64,000 bases of DNA from Saprospiraceae bacterium (GTDB taxonomy: Bacteria; Bacteroidota; Bacteroidia; Chitinophagales; Saprospiraceae): positions 558,001 to 622,000 of the forward strand of contig JADJNF010000001.1 of assembly GCA_016714445.1 (NCBI GenBank), written 5' to 3'. Below, piece after piece: positions 9,069 through 19,300 of the stretch. Position 1 is the stretch's first letter; each line of letters begins with the position of its first letter. The notes beneath the pieces were generated by a model, which made no database searches, was not told where the DNA came from, and saw only the letters and a list, made by a program, of their open reading frames with translations. The position numbers and the translations under genes are program-made.

Positions 9069-10010
9069 ATGGCACAAACCAAAATTCTCATCACCGGAGC
9101 AAACGGACAGATAGGGCGAGTATTAACAGAAGAATTAAGAAAAATATATGGAACAGAGTCAATCCTTGCTACTGATATCACCAAATTACCCATTACTGTA
9201 GAACCTTTTGAATTTTTGGACATCTTGAATGCCCAAAGATTAAAAGAAATCGTACATGATCACAACGTAACTCAAATTTATCATTTGGCAGCGATTCTTT
9301 CTGCTAATGGGGAATGGAATCCTATTAAAACATGGAATATAAATCTCAATGGCTTGCTGTCTATCCTCGAAATTGCCAGAGAAAGGGAAATGGACAAAAT
9401 ATTTTTTCCGAGTACCATAGCAGTATTTGGAAATACCACTCCTCGTATAAATACTCCCCAGGATGTGCCTTTATTGCCAACTACAGTTTATGGTATGAGT
9501 AAATGTACAGGTGAATTATGGTGTAATTATTATCATCAAAGGTACGGTGTCGATGTGCGTTCTTTAAGATATCCCGGTATCATCGGGTGGCAATCACTTC
9601 CTGCAGGCGGTACTACGGACTATGCAGTTGAGATTTTTCATGCCGCTTTGAAGTCTGGGCATTATGAGTGCTTTCTGGCTGAAAACACCAGACTACCTAT
9701 GATGTATATGAATGACGCTATCAAGGCTACCATTGATCTGATGAATGCATCCAAGGAAAGTATTGCCATCAGGTCATCTTATAATCTGGCTGCCATGAGC
9801 TTTACTCCTGCTGAGATTGCTTCAGAAATACGTAAACATATCCCGAATTTCACTATAACTTATAAGCCGGATTTCAGACAAGGAATAGCATCATCCTGGT
9901 CTGAAAGTATAGATGACAGCAAAGCAAGACAGGATTGGAACTGGAAACCTTCTTACGATTTAGCTTCCATGACTGCTGATATGCTTTTGCATTTAAAAGA
10001 AACCATTTAA
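9069..10010 (+). CDS. tdh: L-threonine 3-dehydrogenase, short-chain (epimerase-fold) type
   Basis: This 313-residue extended SDR has the NAD-binding ITGANGQIGR motif (about 8-17), the serine in FFPSTIAVFG and the Tyr/Lys pair in TVYGMSKCTGE. PGIIGWQSLPAGGTTDYAVEIFHAAL is the substrate-pocket signature of the epimerase-like threonine dehydrogenases. It oxidises L-threonine to 2-amino-3-ketobutyrate with NAD. The gene for the enzyme that cleaves this product, kbl, starts 17 bases downstream, which makes the call secure. A TACATTTG box (9034-9041) lies 28 bases before the ATG. Confidence 0.88.
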   Translation: MAQTKILITGANGQIGRVLTEELRKIYGTESILATDITKLPITVEPFEFLDILNAQRLKEIVHDHNVTQIYHLAAILSANGEWNPIKTWNINLNGLLSILEIAREREMDKIFFPSTIAVFGNTTPRINTPQDVPLLPTTVYGMSKCTGELWCNYYHQRYGVDVRSLRYPGIIGWQSLPAGGTTDYAVEIFHAALKSGHYECFLAENTRLPMMYMNDAIKATIDLMNASKESIAIRSSYNLAAMSFTPAEIASEIRKHIPNFTITYKPDFRQGIASSWSESIDDSKARQDWNWKPSYDLASMTADMLLHLKETI

Positions 10011-10027
10011 ACAATAATCACCTTAAC

Positions 10028-11230
10028 ATGCATACGGATAGAAATACCACTTTAACTGACATTGCTGCCGAACTTAATGATCTCAAATCAGCAGGTTTAT
10101 TTAAAACAGAAAGAATCATAACCACACCACAAAGTGCCGTAATAAGAACGACAGCAGGTGGCGAAGTATTAAATTTTTGCGCCAATAACTATTTGGGATT
10201 GTCATCTCATCCGGAAGTCACTAAAGCCGGAAAAGAAGCTATAGATTCACATGGGTTTGGGATGTCCTCGGTCAGATTTATATGTGGTACACAAGACATC
10301 CATAAAGAGCTTGAAAAAAAAATTGCATCGTTTGTAGGTCAGGAAGATGCCATCCTTTATGCGGCTGCATTTGATGCCAATGGTGGCTTGTTCGAACCTT
10401 TATTGAATGAACAAGATGCAATCATTTCAGACATGCTTAACCATGCGTCCATTATAGATGGTATCAGACTTTGCAAAGCCAAAAGACTCAGATATGAAAA
10501 TAATGATATGGGCGATCTTGAATCAAAGCTAAAAGAAGCCCGATCCTCAGGGGTTAGAAGAATTCTTATTGCAACAGACGGTGTATTTTCCATGGATGGA
10601 ATCATAGCTCAAGTGGACAAAATATGCGACCTAGCTGATCAATATGGAGCCATGGTGATGGTAGATGATTGCCATGCTACCGGTTTTGTTGGTAGGACAG
10701 GACGTGGTTCAGCTGAACATTCCGGTGCATTTGGTAGAGTCGATATTATCACAGGCACTTTTGGAAAAGCTCTGGGTGGTGCTTCAGGAGGGTTTACAGC
10801 AGCAAAAAAGGAAATTGTTGAACTATTGAGACAAAAATCAAGACCTTATCTTTTTTCAAATACGCTCGCACCATCCATAGTAGGTGCATCTTTAAAAGTT
10901 ATTGAATTGCTGAGCGAAAGCACAGAACTCCGTGACAGACTTGAAGTCAATACAAAATTATTCAGGGATCAAATGACAAAAGCTGGCTTTGATATTGTAC
11001 CCGGAACTCATCCAATTACGCCGGTGATGTTGTATGACGCCCCACTTGCCCAACAATTTGCTACAGCACTATTGGATGAAGGCATTTATGTGATTGGTTT
11101 CTTTTTTCCAGTTGTGCCAAAAGGGAAAGCTCGGATACGTGTTCAAATCAGTGCGGGGCATACTACCGATCAAATCATGAAAGCGGTAGATGCATTCGTC
11201 AAAGTTGGGAAAAATCTCCATGTAATATAA
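10028..11230 (+). CDS. kbl: Glycine C-acetyltransferase (2-amino-3-ketobutyrate CoA ligase)
   Basis: This 400-residue full-length alpha-oxoamine synthase has the glycine-rich loop and FCANNYLGLSSHP near 50-65, VMVDDCHATGFVG holding the PLP-binding Asp and His (about 213-225), and the PLP lysine in ITGTFGKALGGASGG (about 239-253). The lysine context GTFGKALGG is the Kbl form, distinct from GTFSKSLAS of the SPT fragment at the left edge. It converts 2-amino-3-ketobutyrate and CoA to glycine and acetyl-CoA, the second step of threonine breakdown. It is co-transcribed with tdh and closed by the hairpin at 11252-11292. Confidence 0.92.
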   Translation: MHTDRNTTLTDIAAELNDLKSAGLFKTERIITTPQSAVIRTTAGGEVLNFCANNYLGLSSHPEVTKAGKEAIDSHGFGMSSVRFICGTQDIHKELEKKIASFVGQEDAILYAAAFDANGGLFEPLLNEQDAIISDMLNHASIIDGIRLCKAKRLRYENNDMGDLESKLKEARSSGVRRILIATDGVFSMDGIIAQVDKICDLADQYGAMVMVDDCHATGFVGRTGRGSAEHSGAFGRVDIITGTFGKALGGASGGFTAAKKEIVELLRQKSRPYLFSNTLAPSIVGASLKVIELLSESTELRDRLEVNTKLFRDQMTKAGFDIVPGTHPITPVMLYDAPLAQQFATALLDEGIYVIGFFFPVVPKGKARIRVQISAGHTTDQIMKAVDAFVKVGKNLHVI

Positions 11231-11251
11231 TATAGTCCACTTGTAATAATA

Positions 11252-11292
11252 TAAAAAAAAAGCTGCCGATTTAGTATCCGGCAGCTTTTTTT
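11252..11292. terminator. Bidirectional intrinsic terminator between kbl and nrdA
   Basis: An 8-bp perfect stem (AGCTGCCG at 11261-11268 with its complement at 11279-11286) with a 10-base loop is flanked by an A-run on the left and a T-run on the right. It can stop both the plus-strand tdh-kbl transcript and the minus-strand nrdA transcript, which converge here. Confidence 0.88.
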
Positions 11293-11310
11293 ATTTATTA
11301 ATCTGGAAAA

Positions 11311-13692
11311 TCAACTTCCACACATCAAACATCCTTCTTCCATCGAACAAACCGCTCCTTCCTGAAGATCCATAACTTCTAATTCACTAATGATTTCATC
11401 CTTATTTGCCTGCACACGCTGGTGTTGCTCATCCAAAGTAAATTTAATCGGATCTACAGCTGCTTTGCTTCGTAAGTAATACATCCCGGTTTTTAATCCT
11501 TTTTGCCAACCATAAAAATGCATAGAACTTAATTTTCCGAAATTTGGATTTTCTACAAAAAGATTTAGACTCTGGCTTTGACAAATGAACGCCCCTCGAT
11601 CGGCTGCCTGATCAATAATCACTTTCTGGCTTATTTCATACACCGTTTTGTACAAGGCTTTAAGATCTGCCGGGATTTCAGGTATATTAGCTACTGAACC
11701 ATTTGCTGCCATTAATTTTTGTTTCAGTTCATCATTCCAAAGTCCAAGCTTGGTAAGATCCTTAAGTAAATGTTTATTTACTATAATATATTCACCTGAT
11801 AATGTTCGTCTTGTGTATATATTGGACGTATAAGGTTCAAAACACTCATTGTTTCCAAGGATCTGTGAAGTGGATGCTGTAGGCATTGGCGCCAATAGTA
11901 GGCTGTTTCTTAGGCCAATGGATTTTACTTTCTCTTTAAGTGCATCCCAGTCATATCGATTGGAAGGTGTAACGCCCCACATGTCAAATTGTAATATTCC
12001 CTTGCTGGCCGGTGAGCCTTTAAATGTCTCATAAGTTCCGTGAATTTTTGCCTGCGCACATGACTCCTCAACAGCGGCATGATAGATGGTTTCAAAAATT
12101 TCTTTGTTAAGTTCTACTGCCTCCTGACTGTCAAATGGCATCCTCATAAGAATAAATGCATCTGCAAGCCCCTGTACCCCTATCCCTATAGGTCGATGTC
12201 TGAAATTGGAATTTTTTGCCTCAGGTATCGGGTAATAATTGATGTCAATGATACGATTGAGGTTTCTGGTAATCACTTTTGTGATATCATGTAATTTTTG
12301 AAAGTCAAAGGACTTTTTATCTTCATCTATAAATTTTGACAATGAGATGGAAGCAAGATTACAGACCGCCACTTCATCAGGAGAAGTGTATTCTATGATT
12401 TCGGTACAAAGATTACTGGACTTTATAGTTCCAAGATTTTTCTGATTCGATTTGATATTACAAGCATCTTTATACAATATGTAAGGTGTTCCTGTCTCTA
12501 TCTGTGATTCCATGATTGAAAACCATAAATCCTGTGCATTAATGGTTTTTCTTGCTCTTCCCTCCTGTTCGTACTTATTATAAAGGGCTACAAATTCTTC
12601 TCCATAACATTCATGCAGGCCAGGAGCCTCATTAGGACAAAACAGTGACCATTTGCCGTTTTCTTTTACCCTTTCCATGAATAAATCTGGAATCCACATG
12701 GCGTAAAAAAGATCTCTGGCCCTAAGTTCTTCTTTGCCATGATTTTTCTTAAGATCGAGAAAGTCAAAGATATCAGCATGCCATGGTTCCAGATATACTG
12801 CAAAGGCACCTTTTCTTTTTCCTCCCCCCTGATCTACATATCTTGCTGTGTCATTAAAAACTTTCAACATTGGAATGATACCATTGGATGTACCTCCTGT
12901 GCCTTTGATATATGATCCTTTAGCTCTGATGTTGTGAACTGAAATACCAATTCCACCAGCTGACTGCGATATTTTAGCGCATCTGGAAAGTGTTTCGAAG
13001 ATACCGGGAATACTATCATCTGTCATGCTTAACAGAAAACAAGATGATAACTGAGGCTTTGGTGTACCTGCATTAAAAAGTGTAGGTGTCGCGTGGATAA
13101 ACCATTTTTCGGACATCAGGTGATAAGTTTCTACAGCAGCATCGATGTTGTTCCCATGAATTCCAACAGATGCTCTCATCAATAAGTGTTGAGGTCTTTC
13201 TACCACTTCACCATCCATACGCAGCAAATATGACTTTTCAAGGGTTTTGAATCCAAAATAGTCAAAACTATAATCCCTGTCATAAATAATGGCCGAATCC
13301 AGCAAATCAGCATGCTGTCTGATGGTCTGAATAGTTTCTTCACTGATCAATCCTGCGGTCCCACCGGTTTTGGGATCTATATAATTGAAAAGTTTTTCCA
13401 TCGTTACCGAGAAAGACTTTTCTGTATTTTTGTGTAAATTCGAAACTGCAATTCTTGCTGCAAGTATGGCATAATCAGGATGTTTAGCGGCCATGGTGGC
13501 GGCTGTTTCTGCGGCAAGATTATCCAGCTCTGTGGTTCTGACCCCATCAAAAAGCCCTTGTATTACTTTTTTCGAAATTTCGATAGGATCAATAAACTTT
13601 GAATTTAGCCCATAACACAATTTGTTAATTCTGGCTGTGACTTTATCGAAGCTGACAGCTTCTTTCTTATTACTTCTTTTAATAACCTGCAT
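11311..13692 (-). CDS. nrdA: Ribonucleoside-diphosphate reductase class Ia, alpha subunit
   Basis: This is a 793-residue catalytic subunit. An ATP-cone domain for allosteric activity control occupies about 1-95. The active-site cysteines appear in order: SSCFLL (first redox Cys), NLCTEI (thiyl-radical Cys plus catalytic Asn/Glu) and AVCNLAS (second redox Cys). The C-terminal tail ends EEGCLMCGS, the swinging cysteine pair that passes electrons from thioredoxin, nearly identical to the tail of eukaryotic R1. It reduces ribonucleotides to deoxyribonucleotides in the cytosol. It lies 83 bases downstream of nrdB on the same strand, the reverse of the common nrdA-nrdB order, and shares the DnaA-box promoter region. 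Confidence 0.95.
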   Translation of the reverse strand: MQVIKRSNKKEAVSFDKVTARINKLCYGLNSKFIDPIEISKKVIQGLFDGVRTTELDNLAAETAATMAAKHPDYAILAARIAVSNLHKNTEKSFSVTMEKLFNYIDPKTGGTAGLISEETIQTIRQHADLLDSAIIYDRDYSFDYFGFKTLEKSYLLRMDGEVVERPQHLLMRASVGIHGNNIDAAVETYHLMSEKWFIHATPTLFNAGTPKPQLSSCFLLSMTDDSIPGIFETLSRCAKISQSAGGIGISVHNIRAKGSYIKGTGGTSNGIIPMLKVFNDTARYVDQGGGKRKGAFAVYLEPWHADIFDFLDLKKNHGKEELRARDLFYAMWIPDLFMERVKENGKWSLFCPNEAPGLHECYGEEFVALYNKYEQEGRARKTINAQDLWFSIMESQIETGTPYILYKDACNIKSNQKNLGTIKSSNLCTEIIEYTSPDEVAVCNLASISLSKFIDEDKKSFDFQKLHDITKVITRNLNRIIDINYYPIPEAKNSNFRHRPIGIGVQGLADAFILMRMPFDSQEAVELNKEIFETIYHAAVEESCAQAKIHGTYETFKGSPASKGILQFDMWGVTPSNRYDWDALKEKVKSIGLRNSLLLAPMPTASTSQILGNNECFEPYTSNIYTRRTLSGEYIIVNKHLLKDLTKLGLWNDELKQKLMAANGSVANIPEIPADLKALYKTVYEISQKVIIDQAADRGAFICQSQSLNLFVENPNFGKLSSMHFYGWQKGLKTGMYYLRSKAAVDPIKFTLDEQHQRVQANKDEIISELEVMDLQEGAVCSMEEGCLMCGS

Positions 13693-13775
13693 AGTTGATA
13701 AATTTTTGTGGTGTACGGAAAAAAAAAGGTCTCAGGATGGCGTGTAAGTAGTAGTATCAAAACTGAAAATTCAGT

Positions 13776-14753
13776 CTAAAAATCTGCTTCGAGGGTAAAT
13801 ACCTGATTGTCCTTTTCAGCCATTACACCTGCTTTTTGGTAATCCCCTACTCTCTTTTCAAAGAAATTGGTTTTACCTTGCAGTGAGATCATATCCATCC
13901 ATGGAAACGGGTTTTCCACATTGTAAATTTTTGTATTGCCCAGAGATACCAATAGTCTGTCTGCCACGAATTCGATATACTGACACATTAATTCTGCATT
14001 CATACCTATCAGAGCTACCGGAATAGCATCAGTAACAAATTCTTTCTCTATTTCAACAGCATCTGCAATAATAGCTTCTAAAGTAGCTTTGGGAAGTTTG
14101 TTATTGATGTGGTTATTATAAAGCAAGCAAGCGAAGTCACAGTGCATACCTTCATCACGGCTGATCAACTCATTTGAAAAGGTAAGTCCCGGCATCAATC
14201 CTCTCTTTTTTAACCAGAAAATTGAACAAAAAGAACCAGAGAAAAATATTCCTTCCACAGCGGCAAACGCGATTAGTCTTTCTGCAAAACTTCCGTTTGA
14301 TATCCATCTCAACGCCCAGTCTGCCTTCTTTTTAACACACTCCAGCGTATCAATAGCGTTCAATAAAAAGTCTTTGTCCTTTGCATCTTTAATATATGTA
14401 TCTATTAGTAAGGAATAGGTTTCTGAATGAATATTCTCCATCATGATCTGAAAACCATAAAAGAACTTTGCTTCTGTATATTGCACTTCTCTCACCATGT
14501 TTTCAGCAAGATTTTCATTGACTATCCCATCACTGGCCGCAAAAAATGCCAACACATGTTTGATGAAGTGTTTTTCTCCATCTGTAAGTTTGTGTTCCCA
14601 ATCACTTAGATCCTGATGCAAATCTATCTCTTCGGCTGTCCAAAAAGATGCTTCACATTTTTTATAAAAATTCCAGATGTCGTCGTGCTCTATGGGAAAG
14701 AGCACAAAACGGCCTGGGTTTTCTTTTAGGATGGGTTCTGTTGTGCTGCTCAT
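13776..14753 (-). CDS. nrdB: Ribonucleoside-diphosphate reductase class Ia, beta subunit
   Basis: This 325-residue radical subunit has the di-iron and radical residues in place: Asp75 in FFAASDGIV, Glu106 and His109 in MENIHSETY, and the tyrosyl-radical residue Tyr113. The surrounding text (FFAASDGIVNEN, YIKDAKDKDFLLNAI, CVKKKADWALRWI) is strikingly like eukaryotic R2 proteins, as often seen in Bacteroidota. Spacing between the metal ligands agrees with mouse R2 numbering minus 64. It generates and stores the tyrosyl radical used by NrdA. It is the first gene of the nrdBA pair; the 425-base region upstream is AT-rich and carries three DnaA boxes. Confidence 0.95.
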   Translation of the reverse strand: MSSTTEPILKENPGRFVLFPIEHDDIWNFYKKCEASFWTAEEIDLHQDLSDWEHKLTDGEKHFIKHVLAFFAASDGIVNENLAENMVREVQYTEAKFFYGFQIMMENIHSETYSLLIDTYIKDAKDKDFLLNAIDTLECVKKKADWALRWISNGSFAERLIAFAAVEGIFFSGSFCSIFWLKKRGLMPGLTFSNELISRDEGMHCDFACLLYNNHINNKLPKATLEAIIADAVEIEKEFVTDAIPVALIGMNAELMCQYIEFVADRLLVSLGNTKIYNVENPFPWMDMISLQGKTNFFEKRVGDYQKAGVMAEKDNQVFTLEADF

Positions 14754-15031
14754 GCGGTTGCTGTTGTATGTTTATTTATTTATGGTTATACCTGTGAACA
14801 CATTTGAAAAATAATATATGTGTCAAATATATATATGTTTCGAATAATAGCAAAGAAATATTTAATATATAATTATATAATTTTTATAATTATGTATTTA
14901 TTCTTATTTATTAAATAAATATGTTCGGTTTGGCTATTCTGATCCGAGAATCGGTTTTATTCCTGTTATCTCCAATCAGGGTGCAAATTAAACATCTTTT
15001 AATACATTTCTCACTAGATAAATCATCAAAG

Positions 15032-15114
15032 TTATCCACACAATGTGGATAACTTTGCAATGTATTAAAAATCAATCTAATATATGCTAAAATAAATCAA
15101 TTATATGTGGATAA
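15032..15114. promoter_or_regulatory. Three perfect DnaA boxes in the AT-rich nrdB-corA gap
   Basis: The 425-base gap 14754-15178 holds no gene. TTATCCACA lies at 15032-15040 (+), and its complement TGTGGATAA at 15044-15052 and 15106-15114 (-). The first two form an inverted pair separated by three bases. All three match the consensus DnaA box exactly. The stretch 14800-14930 is almost pure A/T. In E. coli DnaA boxes control nrdAB, so regulation of nrdB is the simplest reading; a replication origin or DnaA titration site is the alternative. Both flanking genes are on the minus strand, so the boxes lie downstream of nothing but corA's tail and upstream of nrdB's start. Confidence 0.75.
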
Positions 15115-15178
15115 CTTTTAATATGTGTTTGTAAGCTATTGTTTTTGAGCAGAATATACATACCTGAAAGAAATAAGA

Positions 15179-16123
15179 TTATTTTTTTCTGGAGAAATAA
15201 TACACTACTCCAAAGCCTAAAACGATGGAAATCAGTATAATGAGTGGAAAAGCAAGTTTAAAACTTTTGAACGGAAGATAATCAAGATTCATCCCATAAA
15301 ATCCGGCGACCATAGAAGGCACCAAAAGGATAATAGTTACAATGGTAAGTCTATGAATTATCACATTCAGGTTGTTGGATATAATAGATGCATAGGCCTC
15401 CATAGTCCCGCTAAGGATGTTGGTATACACATTGGACATTTCCAAAGCCTGAGAGTTATCGATAATGATATCTTCAAAAAGATCAGCATATGGCTCTTCA
15501 TTTCCAATACGCAATAAATCCGTCCTTTTAATTTTCATTTTCAGGAGTTCATTTGTACTCAAAGAGCTCACAAAATACACCAAAGATTTTTCTATTCTAA
15601 GCAATTGTTGCAGCTCAGCGCTTCGACTGGAATTGTATAGTTCTTGCTCAATCAGATTCCTTTTTAGATTTAATTTTTTCAAACACTCCAGAAAACGGTA
15701 GACATTTTGTTCGAAGATCTGCAGAACGAACATATTTTTATCAGCCGGATCAAAATTTTTCACCCTGCTTTCATAAAATTTGTCAAGAACAGGATTTTCA
15801 GCAGAACTAACGGTGACTATATGACCAGCAGTTAGAATAATACCAATTGGTACTGTAATATATATGGCCTCACTATCTTTTCCCTCCTCATTGAGTATGG
15901 GGCTGTTTATTAAAATTAGCGTAGAACTATCTTCTTTTTCAAATCTTGAGCGTTCATCTACGTCCAGCGAATCCGTAATAAAATCAAGCGGGATATCCAT
16001 TTTTGTAGATAATGCATCCAATTCACCATGTTCAAATGGGGGATAAACATTTACCCAGGTGGCTTGATCCAAACTTTCGACTTTTTTCAATTCGCCGTTT
16101 TGTTTTGCTATATAACTTATCAT
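15179..16123 (-). CDS. corA: CorA-family divalent metal ion transporter
   Basis: This 314-residue protein has a soluble cytoplasmic N-terminal funnel domain (about 1-240, with the long stalk helix around 160-245) and two C-terminal helices. The signature GMN motif appears in VAGFYGMNLDYLPF (about 270-283) between the helices, followed by a basic C-terminus FSRKK. CorA proteins form pentameric Mg2+/Co2+ channels in the inner membrane. The rest of the family loop (YGMNF..MPE) is altered to LDYLPFK, so the precise ion preference is uncertain. A zinc-efflux ZntB-like role is the alternative. Confidence 0.85.
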   Translation of the reverse strand: MISYIAKQNGELKKVESLDQATWVNVYPPFEHGELDALSTKMDIPLDFITDSLDVDERSRFEKEDSSTLILINSPILNEEGKDSEAIYITVPIGIILTAGHIVTVSSAENPVLDKFYESRVKNFDPADKNMFVLQIFEQNVYRFLECLKKLNLKRNLIEQELYNSSRSAELQQLLRIEKSLVYFVSSLSTNELLKMKIKRTDLLRIGNEEPYADLFEDIIIDNSQALEMSNVYTNILSGTMEAYASIISNNLNVIIHRLTIVTIILLVPSMVAGFYGMNLDYLPFKSFKLAFPLIILISIVLGFGVVYYFSRKK

Positions 16124-16336
16124 CTCCGGGGTCTTCCATTATCGCATATGATTTAAAAAGGGCCAAATAAATAGGCCAAAGCATCATCTTGTTTTCAGAT
16201 GGCAAATATAAGTATAATACTTAAAAATCTATGCTTCAAATAAGATTATAAAGATCCACTGCTTATAAATATCACCATATCTCCATTATTATTGAACTTT
16301 TGAAAACTATTCTTGCTACTTATTCGTCATACTATA

Positions 16337-19300
16337 ATGAACAACACATTTTCAATTATGCCAAAAATATTAAAAAAAGGTTTGCTTTACTTTTCCTTTG
16401 CTGTTTTAGGGCTGGTGATAGCTGGTTTTATGCTCCCTTATTTATACAAGGATAAAATAATAACCTTTATAAAAGAGAAAACAAATCAAAATCTACACGC
16501 AGAAGTAGACTTTTCCGATGCTAATATTTCATTTTTTAAATCATTTCCGGACGTCAGAATTACCATCGACAGTCTTTCTGTTATGGGCATTGATACTTTT
16601 GATGGCATCACTCTGTATAAATCGTTGAGCACATCACTTGATATAAATATCCCATCACTTTTGGGAAAAGAAAAAATACCAAAAATAAACAGCATAATTC
16701 TCGATCATCCTGAAATAAATGTAGTGGTTTTGGACTCGATTCATTCCAATTATTTGATTTCAAAAAGTACCGAACAATCCTCTTACCAATTAACATTAGA
16801 ATATTACCGGATTGATCAGGGTAAAATAACCTATCAGGATAACCAACAGAATTTGTTTCTGATACTTGAAGGCGTTAATCATGAAGGCGACGGAGACTTT
16901 ACACAGGATATTTTTGATTTAAGGACAAAAACAAGTATCTCAAAGTTGAATGTTAAGTATGGGGGAACACAGTATTTAACGGATTCTAAAGCTGACCTGC
17001 AAGCAGATATAAATATCAATTTCCCGGAAAACAAGTATACACTTAAAGATAATGTCTTAAAATTGAATGAATTAGACCTTACAGGTGAGGGATTTGTTCA
17101 ATTAAACGGCGATGATATAAATACAGATGCATCATTTAAAACTGAATCCGAAGAGTTTAAATCACTTCTGTCCATCATACCAAATGCTTATACCAAAGAC
17201 TTCGAAAAGGTAAAAACATCAGGAAAAGCAAGTTTTGCAGGTACTATAAAAGGCACTTATAATGGTTTAAAAAATATGTTTCCTGCCTTTGATATAAAAA
17301 TTCTGGTAGAAAACGGGTACGTAAAATATCCTTCATTCCAACAGGAATTGAGCAACATATTTGCTGATATCAATATAAAAGCTTCAAGAACAGACTATAA
17401 AGACATGTCAGCAAATATACCTTCGTTTAGTTTAAAAGTAGGAAGTGATCCTATCACCGGCAAATTAGTGGCGAATAATCTGACCGGAGATCAAAAAGTG
17501 GAAGGTAATCTCAAAGGGAAGATTAATCTGAAAAATCTTGCAGCCGCTTTTCCAATAGAGAATCTGGATGAATTGACGGGGATTTTGCTTTGCGACCTTG
17601 AATTTAAGGCAAAAATGAGTGATGTTAATGCTGAAAATTATGCTGCAATAGGATTTAAAGGCTTTGCTCAAGCCAACGATGTTACCTACAAATCAAAGGG
17701 AATGCCGTCGGTAAATATTGGAAAAGCCAGTGCTAAAGCTACTCCTTCAGAGATAAGTATGGTTGCAGACAATGTATCTCTTGGCAAAAGTGACCTGAAT
17801 TTATCCGGGTCTGTTAAAAATCCACTTGCCTTGTTTTCAACTGAAAAATCAATATCTATTTATTTGAATGCCAAATCAAATCTTTTTGACATGAATGAAT
17901 GGATGCCAACGAATGATGACAAATCTCTTAAAAATAATGAGGAGCAAGCAAAAGTAACTGTGCCTAATGATCTGATTAAAAATACAAATCTTTTCCTTAA
18001 TCTGGATGCAAAAAAAATAAAGATACATGAATACACGATCGAAAATATGAAAATGGATGGTGCAATTGCTGCCAACGCTATAGATATCCGCAATTTTTCA
18101 TCATCCTTGGATGGCAGTGAGTTCAAACTGAAAGGAACGGTAGTAAATGCATATAATTATTTCGTAAATAATGGAATACTGGATGGAGAGCTTGACTTTT
18201 CTTCCTCAAAATTTAATGCAAACCCATTTATAAATAATGAAGCACCTGCAAAATCGTCAGAACCTTTAAGTGTAATAGCTGTCCCGGAAAGAGTCAGAAT
18301 AACCATCAAAACAGACGTTAAGGAACTTCTATACACCAATCTTATTTTAAAAGATTTTAAAGGGAATCTGGAAATTAAGGATCAGCAAGTGGCCATCAAA
18401 AACATGGAGACGAACTCTTTAGGTGGCAAAATATCATTGGAAGGACTTTATAACACAGAAGATCTTAAGCACCCGGATTTTTCAATTAAGCTGGATCTGA
18501 GCAAAATAAAATTTGCAGAAGCTATCTCCAAAATTGATTTGTTAAAAAAAGCAGCCCCAATAGCAGCTTATATCGAAGGCTTTTTCAACACAACTCTGGT
18601 CATGAGAGGTAAACTTGGTGACCAAATGACGCCTGATCTGAGTTCATTGGATATGTCAGGATTTATTGAGACCCTCAGCGGTAGCATAAAAGGATATAAT
18701 CCTATGGCAGTCCTTTCTGAAAAATTGGGACTGAACGCTCTGAAAGAAATCGATCTGCAAAATACAAAAAATTGGTTTGAAATAGTGAAGGGATTTGTTG
18801 AACTCAAAGAATATAAAAAAAATATTAAGGGCGTGGACATGAGCATCTCCGGAAAACATGGATTTGGTCAAAATATGGATTACAACATTGAATTGGTGAT
18901 CCCAAGGGAAATGATGAAAAAAAATAAAATTACAGCCATTGGCGAATCCGGATTAACCATGTTGGAAAAAGAAGCTTCAAAGCTTGGAATTAATATAAAT
19001 CAAGGACCGAACATATTTTTGGATGTACATATGACAGGAAATTTTAAAAATCCGATTTTCAAAATAATTCCTAAGACGGGTAAGGGTGAAAATGTTGGAG
19101 ATGCCATAGAATCAAAAGTTGAAGATATTGCAAAAACCTTAAAGGATACGTTAAATAAAGAAATAAAAAAGAGAGAAGCAGAATTAAAAGACACCATTAC
19201 CAAAAGGGCGAATGAAGAGTTAGAGAAAATAAAATCAAAAGCTGAAGAAGCAGCCGACAGAGCATTGGACTCCATAAAGGCCAAAGCAAAAGACGTTATT

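Noticed and set aside
14754..14900. NrdR boxes upstream of nrdB
   Set aside because: Fragments such as ATATATGTGT resemble half sites, but no paired 16-base boxes with the right spacing are present.
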